Positions 23,420 through 33,600 of a stretch of DNA of 64,000 nt are shown piece after piece (within the stretch, counting starts at the first letter, position 1; each line of letters starts with the position of its first letter). The position numbers and the translations under genes were made by a program. Source of the stretch: Moraxella cuniculi DSM 21768 (GTDB lineage: Bacteria; Pseudomonadota; Gammaproteobacteria; Pseudomonadales; Moraxellaceae); contig NZ_FTNU01000012.1 of assembly GCF_900156515.1 (NCBI RefSeq), positions 1-64,000 on the forward strand. The letters are read 5' to 3'. The notes under the pieces were generated by a model. The model did no database searches. It saw only the letters and a list, made by a program, of their open reading frames with translations, and was not told the DNA's origin.

Positions 23420-26383
23420 TTAGCCAAGTTTTTTGATGGCAAAGCCAAGCTTGCCCAGAGCCTCCTCTTGCCCCATAGGTGCCAGCACGGCACGGGTATG
23501 TGGCTGATTTTTTAGGTATTTTCTTGCCACACGCTTTAAATCATCAATGTTGACTGCCAGAATTTTTGCACGCAGCTGCTGTTGCCATGCTTTGTCTCTT
23601 TGGTGCAGCTGACTTAGGCAGGATTTGACCGCTTCACCTGCTGGCGAGGCTGGCTTGTCCATACCAGAAATAATGCCCAAAATCGCCTCGGTCAGCTGTT
23701 CATTGTCATGCTCATTGTCAAGCAGCCAATCAATACTGCTCTTAAAATGCTCAAAAGTCTCGGCACAATGCGGGTCGCGATAACTATAGAAACGAAACGC
23801 CGCTGCATTGCTGTCAAAACTTGCACCGCCACCATAAGCACCGCCCTGCTCACGAATCGCACCGTGCAGATAGCCATTGCGTAAAAACGGTGCCAGCACC
23901 ATCAACGCTGGCGTGTCCTCATCGGCAGCAGTTGTGGCGGCATAGGCGGCGGCATTGTGATAGACATTGGTTGAGATAAGCCATGCGATATCTTCACTGT
24001 CTTTTTTTGTCAATAATTGAGTCAAGTCATCAAAAATAAGCCTATGCTCCGACTGTGGCATGGCAGCTGGCTTGGCAGATAATTGCTTGGCAATCTCATT
24101 AAGCAGTCCATCGCTTGCTTGCTCTTCACACACCAGCAATACCTGCTTGGGCAGATTAATCAGGCATTGATGCAGCTGTGCCAGTCTGTCTGACAACTGC
24201 TGCCACAGAGAATTATCCTGCAAAGCCTGTGCCAAAAACTCCTTTAATGCCGCCAAAGCAGGCAATCCTGAATAGGCGTACTCAATGGCAGCTTGGCGAC
24301 TTAGGTTGCGTGAGGCTGTTTGCATGGCATAAGCATGACCTGCACCTGCAAGTCGTGATTGCCAGCCGCTTTGTTTTTGTTGCAGCAGCTCCTTGATGCG
24401 ATCCGTTTCGCTAAATATGGTCTCGTTTAGCACCTCATTGACCAAGCCAATCGCTGATGGCTTGCTGTTTAACGCCCGTGTCGCCAGCACAAAATAACTG
24501 CTCAAATCATCAGCATTATACAAATCGGTTCGCTGACTGATGCGTGCTGTTACCCCTGATGATTGTGATGCCTGCACCGCCTGAAAACTGCGTGCATCGT
24601 ACTGCACCGTGCCAAGCTCAGATAACAAAAATAAATACAGTGGCAGCAATGGGTCGTTAAGCAGCCGTTCAGCAATCTTACCTTGTAGCGGTATAATCAC
24701 CTGATAATAATACAAGCCATTGGTGCCTGCATGGTACAAATGCACAGGATAACTCACCCCATCTGCCTGTAGCATTGTGTGGCTGCCTTGTGTAAACGCC
24801 ACCTCGCTTGGCACATCATCAAGTCCTACTTTGGGCAACAGATTGATATCATCTGGTGTGGCTTGTCGCTGTCTAAGGTCGCTCGTTTGGCGATTGATTA
24901 CCTGCTTATCTTCATCACTTAGGCGATGATACAACTCGTCCAGTGTCGCCTGCTCAGCTTCGATCAATCTGGCTGCCTTTTTGTCATCAGGGGTCATGGT
25001 TAGGCGTACACGATGCTGATTGTTAAGCAAATGCGTATAAATCAGATTCTGCACCCAGTTTGGCTGTTTGGCTTGCTGTTTTAGCCAAGTCAAATGCTCG
25101 TCAATTTGCCACACATCAACAGGATTGCCACCATGAATCGCTGTGCTAAAGCCCTCCAGCATTAAGGTCAATCCATACGGCATACTATCGCCGCCGATGT
25201 GTCTTTGATCAAGCTCAATCTGGTGCAGCACCGTCTCAATCACCTCATCGGCAATCGGATTGTCTGCCACTTGTTGCAATAATGCCAAAATCCCCTGCTC
25301 AACCTCGTCAGCATACTTGGCATCAGAGCCACGAAGCCCTGCATAAAACACCATCTGATAATGACTGTCGTCCAAGCCCAACAATGGACTAGGAGCGGTG
25401 CCAAGCGTATGACTCTCAAGATAAGCACGCAGCGGCGAACCACTATGCTCAATCAGCACCCCTTCCATCAATCGCAAAGACAGGCGTAATTTTGGGTCAG
25501 TGATGGTTGGCAATAGCCACGCCAACACATGATGGGTCATTTGCTCGCCCTCACTGTCGCTGCTATAAGTGTCATACACCGCCAGCGGTTCATCACGCCG
25601 CATCTCGGCAACAGAGTGCAGCCGCCTGCCTTTTTCTGGATAATTCACCCCATCAAAACGAGCCAGTGCCTCATCGTGCAATCTCGCCTGAATCTCAGCA
25701 ACATCAATATCGCCAAAGCTCATGATGATGGCATTGCTTGGGTGATAATGCTTTTGATGAAACGCCACCAAATCCTCATAGGTCAGCTTGATAATATCAG
25801 CAGGATCGCCGCCAGAATTATAATGATAAGTGGTGTGCCGAAATAATTGCGATGCCAGTGCATAATACAACTGATCTATCTCGCCACTCATCGCCCCTTT
25901 CATTTCATTAAACACAATGCCATGATAATGTGGCTTGCCCTCATCGTCCAGCTCAACACGGATACCCTCTTGGGCAAAATCCAGCGGATGAATGTTGGGA
26001 AAAAACACCGCATCCGTGTACACTGACAATAAATTAAAAAAATCCTTTTTGTTCTGCGTGGCAAATGGGTACACTGTCCAATCGCTTGCTGTCATGGCAT
26101 TCATAAAGGTATTTAGCGAGCGTTTCACCATGCTAAAAAATGGATCTCTGACAGGGTATTTTTGTGAGCCACACAGCACCACATGCTCTAGGATATGTGC
26201 CTCGCCACGCGAACTCATCGGCTGGGTTGCAAAGCCAATCATCAGGGCATTTTCGCTGTTATCACAAGCCAAATGATAGTGCATTGCCCCTGTGGTGCGA
26301 TGGCGTGAAGTTAATACTGTAATGCCCAATGCTTCAATGGACTGCGTGTCTAACAGTTGAAAACTTGTATGCAATGTCGTCAT
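23420..26383 (-). CDS. M16C zinc metallopeptidase, presequence protease (PreP) type
   Basis: 987 residues from ATG 26383, chosen for GGAAAG just upstream; the longer frame to 26455 adds 24 unlikely residues. The inverted zinc motif is HILEH (63-67), with a distal Glu in NEMKG (about 160). The sequence CGSQKYPVRDPFFSMVKRSL is typical of PreP/Cym1. The protein should form a two-halved chamber that degrades free peptides. No signal peptide is seen, so it is cytoplasmic. It is divergent from the phosphatase gene at 26528, with 144 bases between them. Confidence 0.92.
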   Translation of the reverse strand: MTTLHTSFQLLDTQSIEALGITVLTSRHRTTGAMHYHLACDNSENALMIGFATQPMSSRGEAHILEHVVLCGSQKYPVRDPFFSMVKRSLNTFMNAMTASDWTVYPFATQNKKDFFNLLSVYTDAVFFPNIHPLDFAQEGIRVELDDEGKPHYHGIVFNEMKGAMSGEIDQLYYALASQLFRHTTYHYNSGGDPADIIKLTYEDLVAFHQKHYHPSNAIIMSFGDIDVAEIQARLHDEALARFDGVNYPEKGRRLHSVAEMRRDEPLAVYDTYSSDSEGEQMTHHVLAWLLPTITDPKLRLSLRLMEGVLIEHSGSPLRAYLESHTLGTAPSPLLGLDDSHYQMVFYAGLRGSDAKYADEVEQGILALLQQVADNPIADEVIETVLHQIELDQRHIGGDSMPYGLTLMLEGFSTAIHGGNPVDVWQIDEHLTWLKQQAKQPNWVQNLIYTHLLNNQHRVRLTMTPDDKKAARLIEAEQATLDELYHRLSDEDKQVINRQTSDLRQRQATPDDINLLPKVGLDDVPSEVAFTQGSHTMLQADGVSYPVHLYHAGTNGLYYYQVIIPLQGKIAERLLNDPLLPLYLFLLSELGTVQYDARSFQAVQASQSSGVTARISQRTDLYNADDLSSYFVLATRALNSKPSAIGLVNEVLNETIFSETDRIKELLQQKQSGWQSRLAGAGHAYAMQTASRNLSRQAAIEYAYSGLPALAALKEFLAQALQDNSLWQQLSDRLAQLHQCLINLPKQVLLVCEEQASDGLLNEIAKQLSAKPAAMPQSEHRLIFDDLTQLLTKKDSEDIAWLISTNVYHNAAAYAATTAADEDTPALMVLAPFLRNGYLHGAIREQGGAYGGGASFDSNAAAFRFYSYRDPHCAETFEHFKSSIDWLLDNEHDNEQLTEAILGIISGMDKPASPAGEAVKSCLSQLHQRDKAWQQQLRAKILAVNIDDLKRVARKYLKNQPHTRAVLAPMGQEEALGKLGFAIKKLG

Positions 26384-26527
26384 AATCTTTCCATTATTCT
26401 TGTGGATAAACCAACAAGCCGTACACCAGCTCGCACAGCCTTGAATGATTATCACAAATTTACTATAATCAATCCAAATTGGTGCAATATTTTAGCACAA
26501 TTTCACCAGACAAATGCAGACGCTGAT

Positions 26528-27202
26528 ATGAAAAAAATCTATCTAATCCGCCACGGACAAAGCGAAGCCAATGCAGGCACTACCGTATATCCCAATGAGA
26601 CCATTCCCCTTAGCCGTCTTGGTTCTGTGCAAGCGTGGCATCTGGCACAGTGGCTACATACCACGATACAAGATGTTGATGCCGTCTTTGTCTCGCCCTA
26701 TCTACGCACCCAGCAGACCGCCCAGCCATATCTGACCAAAACAGACCTTATACCAAGCGTCCTGCCATGCCTACAAGAGCTTGATATGCTTGCTTTTGAG
26801 AATATTGCTTCGCTGTCTTTTGCCGAAATTGGTGCATTGGCAGAAAAATTTTGGCAACAAGACAACCATTACCGAGATGGCGAAAATACCGACAGCTTTG
26901 ATGATTTTGTCAAGCGGGTGCAGGCCGCCCGACAACACTTTGAGCAAATGGCTGATGGCACTTATGTGATGTTTGGTCATGGCATTTGGATTAGTATGTT
27001 GATTTGGCAACTGATGCACCAAGATGATGCCAAAGTGCAAGACAAGGCAAGTTTTGCCAGTTATAAACGCCATCTTTATCCAAACAACTGTGCCGTTTAT
27101 TTGCTTAGCATAGATGATGATAATCATGCTCTCATCGGCAAAGTGTACGATGGCAGCACACCACCAAAAACAGCCAATGAGCCATCATTGCACGCCGATT
27201 GA
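26528..27202 (+). CDS. Histidine phosphatase family protein
   Basis: 224 residues from ATG 26528, where the catalytic motif MKKIYLIRHGQSEAN begins; the frame open to 26357 would overlap the divergent PreP start. The second catalytic histidine is in MFGHGIWISML. This is the phosphoglycerate-mutase-like superfamily; the length and loop sequences suit a phosphatase (for example an alpha-ribazole or sugar phosphatase) and not a glycolytic mutase. The substrate is unknown. Confidence 0.82.
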   Translation: MKKIYLIRHGQSEANAGTTVYPNETIPLSRLGSVQAWHLAQWLHTTIQDVDAVFVSPYLRTQQTAQPYLTKTDLIPSVLPCLQELDMLAFENIASLSFAEIGALAEKFWQQDNHYRDGENTDSFDDFVKRVQAARQHFEQMADGTYVMFGHGIWISMLIWQLMHQDDAKVQDKASFASYKRHLYPNNCAVYLLSIDDDNHALIGKVYDGSTPPKTANEPSLHAD

Positions 27203-27262
27203 TTGCTTGATGATGATTAATATTATTAACATCAGTTTGTATTATAACAAATAAATCAGCCC

Positions 27263-27301
27263 AAAAAACAATGCCAGTCTGATGAACTGGCATTGTTTTT
27301 T
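27263..27301. terminator. Bidirectional terminator between convergent genes
   Basis: A perfect 16-bp stem, AAAAAACAATGCCAGT (27263-27278) with its complement (27286-27301) and a 7-base loop. It gives A and T tracts on both sides, so it can end both the phosphatase (+) and the permease (-) transcripts. Confidence 0.9.
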
Positions 27302-28745
27302 ATAAAATCTTGGCAAATAAAACCTGCCTTAATGCCTCATCAGACAAGCTGAAAATATCGCGTCTTTTGAAGAAATAAAACAGCACGCCAACCACCGCCC
27401 ATACGCTCAATGCAATGCGTGCAGGCAAACTTAAAAAAGCAGCCGACTGCGGCACAAATAGCAATAATAAAAACCCCAGTGCAATCGCCATGCCCAGTAC
27501 GCCAATCCATGCTTGTACTTGATTTGGCTGTTGTCTTTTCATGCCAAATATCTCACCTGTGGTGGCCAATTTGTGCGAGCAGGCACACACATAAAAGAAG
27601 GTAATCGCAATGCCCACACTTGCCATATCAACAATCCACAGCAATGCCGCTCGCCCAAACCAAGGGCTAATCAAGCACACCGCCATAATCGCATAAATCG
27701 CCAAATGTGGTGTGCGATAACGCTCATGTAGCTTGGCGGCAGCATTTGGCAACATTTGGCTTTTGCCCATGGTCAAGACCACGCGGCTTGCTGCAACATA
27801 AAAGCCATTTAGCCCCGTCAAAACCCCTGCAGCCACCGCCAGCACCATCAGCGACAGACCAAATTTGCCCATAACCTGTGCAATCGCCGAGCCAATTTCC
27901 CACGAATTGCCTGCAAATTTCGTCAAATCACCGCCCAGTGCAAAACTTGCCGCCACAATCAACGCAATGTACAAAAAACCTGCACTAAAAATACTTGCCA
28001 AAATCAGCTTGGTGATTTTTTTGGCATCAAAGAAAAATTCGCCCGCCACCTGCGGAATGCCATCAAAGCCCACATACGCCCACGGTGCAAAGGCAACAAT
28101 GGTCGCAACCGCCGCCCAAAAATTTACCCCTTGTGGCGTGGTCAATGCCAGCGTATCACCAAAATTAACATAATGGCTGGTCGTGCCAAACAAAATCACC
28201 GCCACTGACAACAACATCAATACCACCGCCATAAACTGCACCCAGCCTGACAAAGCGGTATTTTTGACATTCAAATAAGCAAATGCCAACAAAAACAACG
28301 AAGAAACTGCCACCTCTGGAGCGTATATCACCCAGCCTGATACACTGTACAGTGGCAACTGCATCATCACCTCTGGCACAATCAGCCGCAAGACCAATGG
28401 CACAGCAGAGGCATTGAGCGACACGATACTGACATAGCCCAGCATGAGCGACCAACCTGCAATAAACCCATGCACTCGCCCAAATCTTGCCAAAGCAAAA
28501 GCGATGCCACCACCTGTTACTGGCAAGGCACGCGTGGCATAGCCGTAATTTAGCCCAATCACCGCAATCAGCATCGTACCAATCACAAAGCCTGTGATAA
28601 CTGCCCACAGCCCTGACGAAGACAGCCACTCATACGGCAAAACAAACGCCCCCCAGCCGACTGCCGAGCCGACTGCCATGGCATATACCCAGCTGATTTT
28701 TAGATTTTGTTGCAAGGTCTGTGCTGACTTTTGTGATCGTTGCAT
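27300..28745 (-). CDS. APC-family amino acid permease
   Basis: 481 residues from the ATG at 28745, which has AGGG seven bases upstream; the ATG at 28751 is too close to it. About 12 membrane segments are visible, with the first-helix motif AVGSAVGWGAFVLP characteristic of the amino acid-polyamine-organocation superfamily. The substrate cannot be read from the sequence. It stands alone between two terminators. Confidence 0.88.
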   Translation of the reverse strand: MQRSQKSAQTLQQNLKISWVYAMAVGSAVGWGAFVLPYEWLSSSGLWAVITGFVIGTMLIAVIGLNYGYATRALPVTGGGIAFALARFGRVHGFIAGWSLMLGYVSIVSLNASAVPLVLRLIVPEVMMQLPLYSVSGWVIYAPEVAVSSLFLLAFAYLNVKNTALSGWVQFMAVVLMLLSVAVILFGTTSHYVNFGDTLALTTPQGVNFWAAVATIVAFAPWAYVGFDGIPQVAGEFFFDAKKITKLILASIFSAGFLYIALIVAASFALGGDLTKFAGNSWEIGSAIAQVMGKFGLSLMVLAVAAGVLTGLNGFYVAASRVVLTMGKSQMLPNAAAKLHERYRTPHLAIYAIMAVCLISPWFGRAALLWIVDMASVGIAITFFYVCACSHKLATTGEIFGMKRQQPNQVQAWIGVLGMAIALGFLLLLFVPQSAAFLSLPARIALSVWAVVGVLFYFFKRRDIFSLSDEALRQVLFAKIL

Positions 28746-28831
28746 AATCATTCCCTATCATAGTCTGTGGCTACCATCAGCGACACTGCTGACTTGGCGG
28801 CAGTTTGTTATAAAATTGGTCAATAGCCAAT

Positions 28832-28862
28832 AAAAAACCATCGATTGTCCACCAACCGATGG
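28832..28862 (-). terminator. Terminator of the TauD-like gene
   Basis: CCATCGATT (28838-28846) pairs with AACCGATGG (28854-28862) with one mismatch. On the minus strand the stem is followed by TTTTTTATT. Confidence 0.85.
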
Positions 28863-28922
28863 CTTGTGTGGCAAAAGCAAATTTAACTTTGACCACAAGC
28901 AATCAAGCAAAATGTGGCAAAA

Positions 28923-29771
28923 TCACGCCGCAAAATACGGCTCATCACCATTAATGGTCGCTCGGTGCATGATGCGATGGGCATCGCCATAGTCAAACAA
29001 TGCCTTGTGCTGCGTGCAACGATTGTCCCAAATCGCCACATCGCCCTCTTGCCACTGCCAACGCAGATGAAATTCTTCTTTGGTGGCGTGCTGGGTCAAA
29101 AAATCCAGCAGTTTTTTGCCTTCATCTTCGGGCAGCTCATTAATATGCGAGGTAAATCCTTCGCTGACAAACAAAATCGGCTCGCCCGTCTCTGGGTGCG
29201 TGCGTACCACTGGGTGAGATACTGGTGGATTTTTGCGATAAATTTCTTCCAATTTTTGGCGTTCTTCTTCGCTCACACCGCCAAATCGCTCTTTTGGAAA
29301 TGACAGGCGAATGTCATGCATTGCTGTCAATGGCTTGATTTTTTCTTGAATATCGCTTGGCAAAGCAGCAAATGCCGCCGTACCTGATGCCCAAAAAGTA
29401 TCACCGCCTGTTGGAGGGATTTTTACCGCACGCAGCACGCAGCCCAAAGGTGGCGTTTTGCTAAAAGTAACATCAGTATGCCACAGCTCATTATCACGCA
29501 AATCAGTCTCATGGCTGTCTAGCACGATGACCTCTGGTATGCCGTCAATGGTTGGAAATACAGGATGAATGTGCAAGCTGCCAAATGATTTGGCAAGAGC
29601 TACCTGTGATGGCGTTTGCAGGTTTTGGTTGCGAAAAAATATCACCTGATGCTTAAGCAAAGCCTGCTTAATATCCGCCAAAATCTCATCGTTTAGCTCA
29701 TTAAGATCCACGCCTGTGATGATGGCACCGATACTGTCTTTGATGGGTTGGCATTGAAGTTGAGTCGTCAT
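28923..29771 (-). CDS. TauD/TfdA-family Fe(II)/2-oxoglutarate dioxygenase
   Basis: 282 residues. The metal-binding HxD is in NELWHTDVTFSKTPP and the distal His in DNRCTQHKALFDYG or RIMHRATI, with an Arg after it for 2-oxoglutarate. The N-terminus (IGAIITGVDLNEL) is typical of taurine dioxygenase. Members release sulfite from taurine or oxidise related alkyl compounds. No sulfonate transporter is adjacent, so the substrate is open. Confidence 0.88.
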   Translation of the reverse strand: MTTQLQCQPIKDSIGAIITGVDLNELNDEILADIKQALLKHQVIFFRNQNLQTPSQVALAKSFGSLHIHPVFPTIDGIPEVIVLDSHETDLRDNELWHTDVTFSKTPPLGCVLRAVKIPPTGGDTFWASGTAAFAALPSDIQEKIKPLTAMHDIRLSFPKERFGGVSEEERQKLEEIYRKNPPVSHPVVRTHPETGEPILFVSEGFTSHINELPEDEGKKLLDFLTQHATKEEFHLRWQWQEGDVAIWDNRCTQHKALFDYGDAHRIMHRATINGDEPYFAA

Positions 29772-29910
29772 AATAAATCCCTCTAATTGTTCGGGTGGTT
29801 GGCAAATGGTTGCCCAATTAATTGTTTACTATGTTAATTGGACAGGCTTATAAACAAAAGCAAAAAAATTGAATTAGTAAATAACCACAAGGCATAACAA
29901 AGCAAAAGTT

Positions 29911-29939
29911 CTGACTTGACGATAAAAATTTGTTATAAT
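29911..29939 (+). promoter_or_regulatory. Probable promoter of the universal stress protein gene
   Basis: CTGACT (29911-29916, 4/6 match), 17 bases, then consensus TATAAT (29934-29939), 41 bases before the ATG. Confidence 0.5.
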
Positions 29940-29980
29940 GACCAAAACAGCAATCTTACAAATCAAACAAGGAGTGGACG

Positions 29981-30433
29981 ATGTATCAGCATATTTTGCT
30001 CGTAACCGACCTAAAAGACGATACCGATTTGGTCGCCCAAAAAGCCAAATGGATTTTACAAACCAATCCTGATGCCCAGTTGTCGGTACTGCACATTGTT
30101 GAAGAAACTGTGGTAATTGGCTTTGGCTATGAGCTGATTCCTGCCGCAGCACTGAATAATCAGGCTGATGATGAACGCCACAAACTTGCCAAAGAAAGAC
30201 TTGCTGCCATACTAACTCGCAATCAGCTACCCACAGATCACATAAAAATCAGCACCGCCATCTCAAGCAGCAAAGGCATTGTCGATTATTGCCAAGCACA
30301 TTCGGTGGACTTGTTGGTAATCGGTCGCCACAAACGCACAGGCTTGTCAGCTTGGATTACAGGAGCAACCGCTGACAATGTCTTGCCAAATATTGACAGC
30401 GATTTGTTGGTTGTGCAGCTAACAAGCGATTAA
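29981..30433 (+). CDS. Universal stress protein, UspA family
   Basis: 150 residues with the Usp fold: YQHILLVTDL at the first strand, and near the C-terminus the nucleotide-binding pattern GRHKRTGLSAWITGATADNVL, split as G-x2-G-x(9)-G. It should be cytoplasmic and ATP-binding. AAGGAG precedes the ATG. This is not related to the Moraxella adhesin that carries the same name. Confidence 0.9.
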   Translation: MYQHILLVTDLKDDTDLVAQKAKWILQTNPDAQLSVLHIVEETVVIGFGYELIPAAALNNQADDERHKLAKERLAAILTRNQLPTDHIKISTAISSSKGIVDYCQAHSVDLLVIGRHKRTGLSAWITGATADNVLPNIDSDLLVVQLTSD

Positions 30434-30621
30434 CGATTTGATTAATACAGCAAATTTGCAAGCAATCAAACCCAGCAGATTTGGTTATAATTTGTACAAA
30501 ATAAATCACACAGTGGCAACCTTTTGGCATACATCAATTACCTTTGTTGCACGCCTGCCACTATTCGCCAGCCCCTTAACCGCTTAGCCAAATCCGCTAA
30601 GCCAAACAAAAGAGAACGCCC

Positions 30622-33600
30622 ATGTATGATGTAGTTGCCATCGGCAATGCCCTAGTTGATACCGAATTTACCCTGTCTGATGCTGCACTTGCTGCCACCA
30701 ACCTTGTGCGTGGCAACATGACGCTTGCTGATGCCGATGCCCAAGCTGCGTTGTTTGCCACCTTAAGCAAGCAAGGCATCACGCCAGCCAAACAAGCAGG
30801 CGGTGGCTCGGCAGCCAACAGTATGTTTGCCTTTGCATCATTGGGCGGTTCGGCATTTTATAACTGCCGTGTCGGTGGTGATGATATGGGTGATTTTTAT
30901 TTGGCAGATTTGGCAAATGCTGGCGTGGCAACCGATGCTGATTTTGCAGTCAGCGTTGATGGCATTACAGGCTCTTGTGCTGTATTGGTTAGCCCAGATG
31001 GCGAACGCACCATGCAAACCCATCTTGGCACCAGCAGCCAAATCAGTGCTGAAAATGTCAAATTTGACACCCTTGCCCAAGCCAAATGGCTGTATCTGGA
31101 GGGCTATCTGGCAATGTCGCCCTCTGTCATGCCAGCCTTGGCAGAGTTGCACAAACAGGCTCGTCAAGCAGGAGCAAAAATCGCCGTCAGTTTTGCCGAC
31201 CCTGCTGTGGTAAAATTTGCCAAAGATGGTTTGCTTGCCATGCTTGAGCGTGGTGTTGATGCGGTGTTTTGTAATTTTGAGGAAGCAAACTTGTTCGCCG
31301 AAGCTGATGGTGCCGCTGACCCTGTCAATGCCTTATTAAAATACAGCGAGCTGGTCGTCATCACCAATTCAGACAAGCCTACCACCATTGCCTGCCGTGG
31401 CGAGCGTGGCATTGAGAGCCACCAAGTTGCCAGCCAGCCTGTCGCCCAAGTCATCGACACCAACGGTGCAGGCGATAACTATGCAGGGGCGTTTTTGTAC
31501 GGATTATCACAAGGATTGGATTTGGTTAGCTGTGCCAATCTTACCAAAGCAACTGCTGGTTCAACTGCTCTTACGGTTACCGCAACAGATGCCGCAAGCA
31601 ATGACACTAACAAAACGCGTGATTATGTGATCGATCTTTCTCAAGAGACCAAAGATCAGCTTGCCAAAGAAGAAAGCGTTGATGGCGATAGCAATATCAC
31701 CGTTACTCAAGATAAGTTGAATTCTACTAAGGGTAAGAATTTCAATGTTAGCTTGAATAAAGATGTTGATTTGACTAAAGATGGCTCACTAACCATTGGC
31801 GATACCAAGCTAGATGGCAACAGCCTAAAAGTTGGCGGTAATAACCCTGTTACCATTGATGGCAACAAAGGCACTGTTGGTGGTCTAACCAATACCACTT
31901 GGAACCCTGACAATATCACTACAGGTCAAGCAGCCACCGAAGATCAGCTAAAAACCGCAGCAGCTGCGGCGAAGACTGAAGTGAAAGCAGGTGAAAATGT
32001 AACCGTTACTTCGGTAGAAGGTGATGACAAGCAAACCATTTACACCGTCAATGCCAAAGACACTTCAGCCAAAGTAACTTCAGCGACTGATAAAGTAACG
32101 GTGAATGCGAAAACTGCCGTGAAAGAAGGTAGTGCAGAAGTTACCGAATATGAGCTTGATTTGTCTGCTGAAGCCAAAGAACAGCTTGCCAAAGAAGAAA
32201 GCGTTGATGGCGATAGCAATATCACCGTTACTCAAGATAAGTTGAATTCTACTAAGGGTAAGAATTTCAATGTTAGCTTGAATAAAGATGTCAACCTAAC
32301 TGATACTGGTTCATTGACTATCGGCGATACAGTTGTAAATACCAACGGTATCTCTACTGGCAACACCGCAATGACCCCAGATGGTATCGTGATTAACGGT
32401 GGTCCTGCCATCACACACGACAACCAAGGTAACTTCAAGCTAGGCGACATCAACAGTGGCGAACCTGTGAAAATCACCAACCTAAAAGCTGGTGAAGCAG
32501 ACAATGATGCAGTCAATGTATCACAGCTAAAAGCTGCTCAAGCTGCTGCAACCACCAAAGTTGAAGGTGATAAAGGTGTTACTGTTACCCCAGAAACTAA
32601 CAAAGATGGCTCAACCACTTACACTGTTGCTGCCAAAACTGACGGCACAACCGTGAAAGTTGATGGCAACGGCAACATTGCAGCGGTTACCAGCGATATC
32701 ACCACAAATACTGATGGTAGCTCAACAGCAACCACACCATCTAGCCTAGTAACGGCGGGTGATGTAGCAAAAGCGATCAACAACTCTGGTTGGAAACTAG
32801 CAGCTGACGGCACAGCAGGTACTGAGCTAATCAACCCTGCTGACACTGTTACCTTTAAAGCTAAAGACAACCTAAATGTTAGCCGTGATGGTGCAAACAT
32901 CACTTACGGTCTAAACAAAGATGTTGATTTGACCAAAGATGGTTCATTGAGAATTGGCGAAACCGCTCTAACCAAAGACGGTCTGATCATCAACAATGGT
33001 CCAATGTTGGTTAGCAATGGCAACAACTTAAAAGTTGGCTCTGTGGATGGCGACACGGTATCACCTATCCAAATCCAAAATGTGGATAGTGGTCTAAAAG
33101 ACGACAAGGGCAATGTTGTTACACTTGCCAATGCAACAGGTGATGTGCTTAACAATGTGGTGAATGTAGGTGATCTGAAATCAGCTTCTGATAACCTAAA
33201 CAAAGACCTAACCGAAAAAGGCTTTAACATCACTGCGGATAATTCTGCACTGGACAACAATGAAACCGAAGACAATGTTCATCTTGGTCAAACAGTGAAA
33301 TTCACTGACCCAGATAAGAACATTGTTACCACCGTTGCTGACAACGAAATCCGCTTTGGTTTGAACAATACTATCCAAGTGGGTGAAAAAGGCGAGCCAG
33401 GCAAAGACGGTAAAGACGGCACCATCGGTGTTAATGGTAAAGACGGTTCTGCAGTTGTTATCAACGGCAAAGACGGCTCTATCGGTCTAAACGGTAAAGA
33501 CGGTGAAAACGGTCTAACCCTAAAAGGTGCTGACGGTGCTCAAGGTGTTGATGGTACCAATGGTGCAAATGGTCTACCAGGCAAAGACGGTGTAACCCGC

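Noticed and set aside
26357-26527. Longer N-terminus of the histidine phosphatase
   Set aside because: It would overlap the divergent PreP start, and the family begins with the RHG motif right at ATG 26528.
31707-33470. Several long antisense frames under the autotransporter
   Set aside because: Shadow frames of a repetitive GC-skewed coding sequence; no start signals and Ser/Leu-rich shadow composition.
33378-33600. Repeated GKDG-coding DNA as a CRISPR or mobile repeat
   Set aside because: It is a protein-coding collagen-like tract with irregular spacing in a continuous frame.
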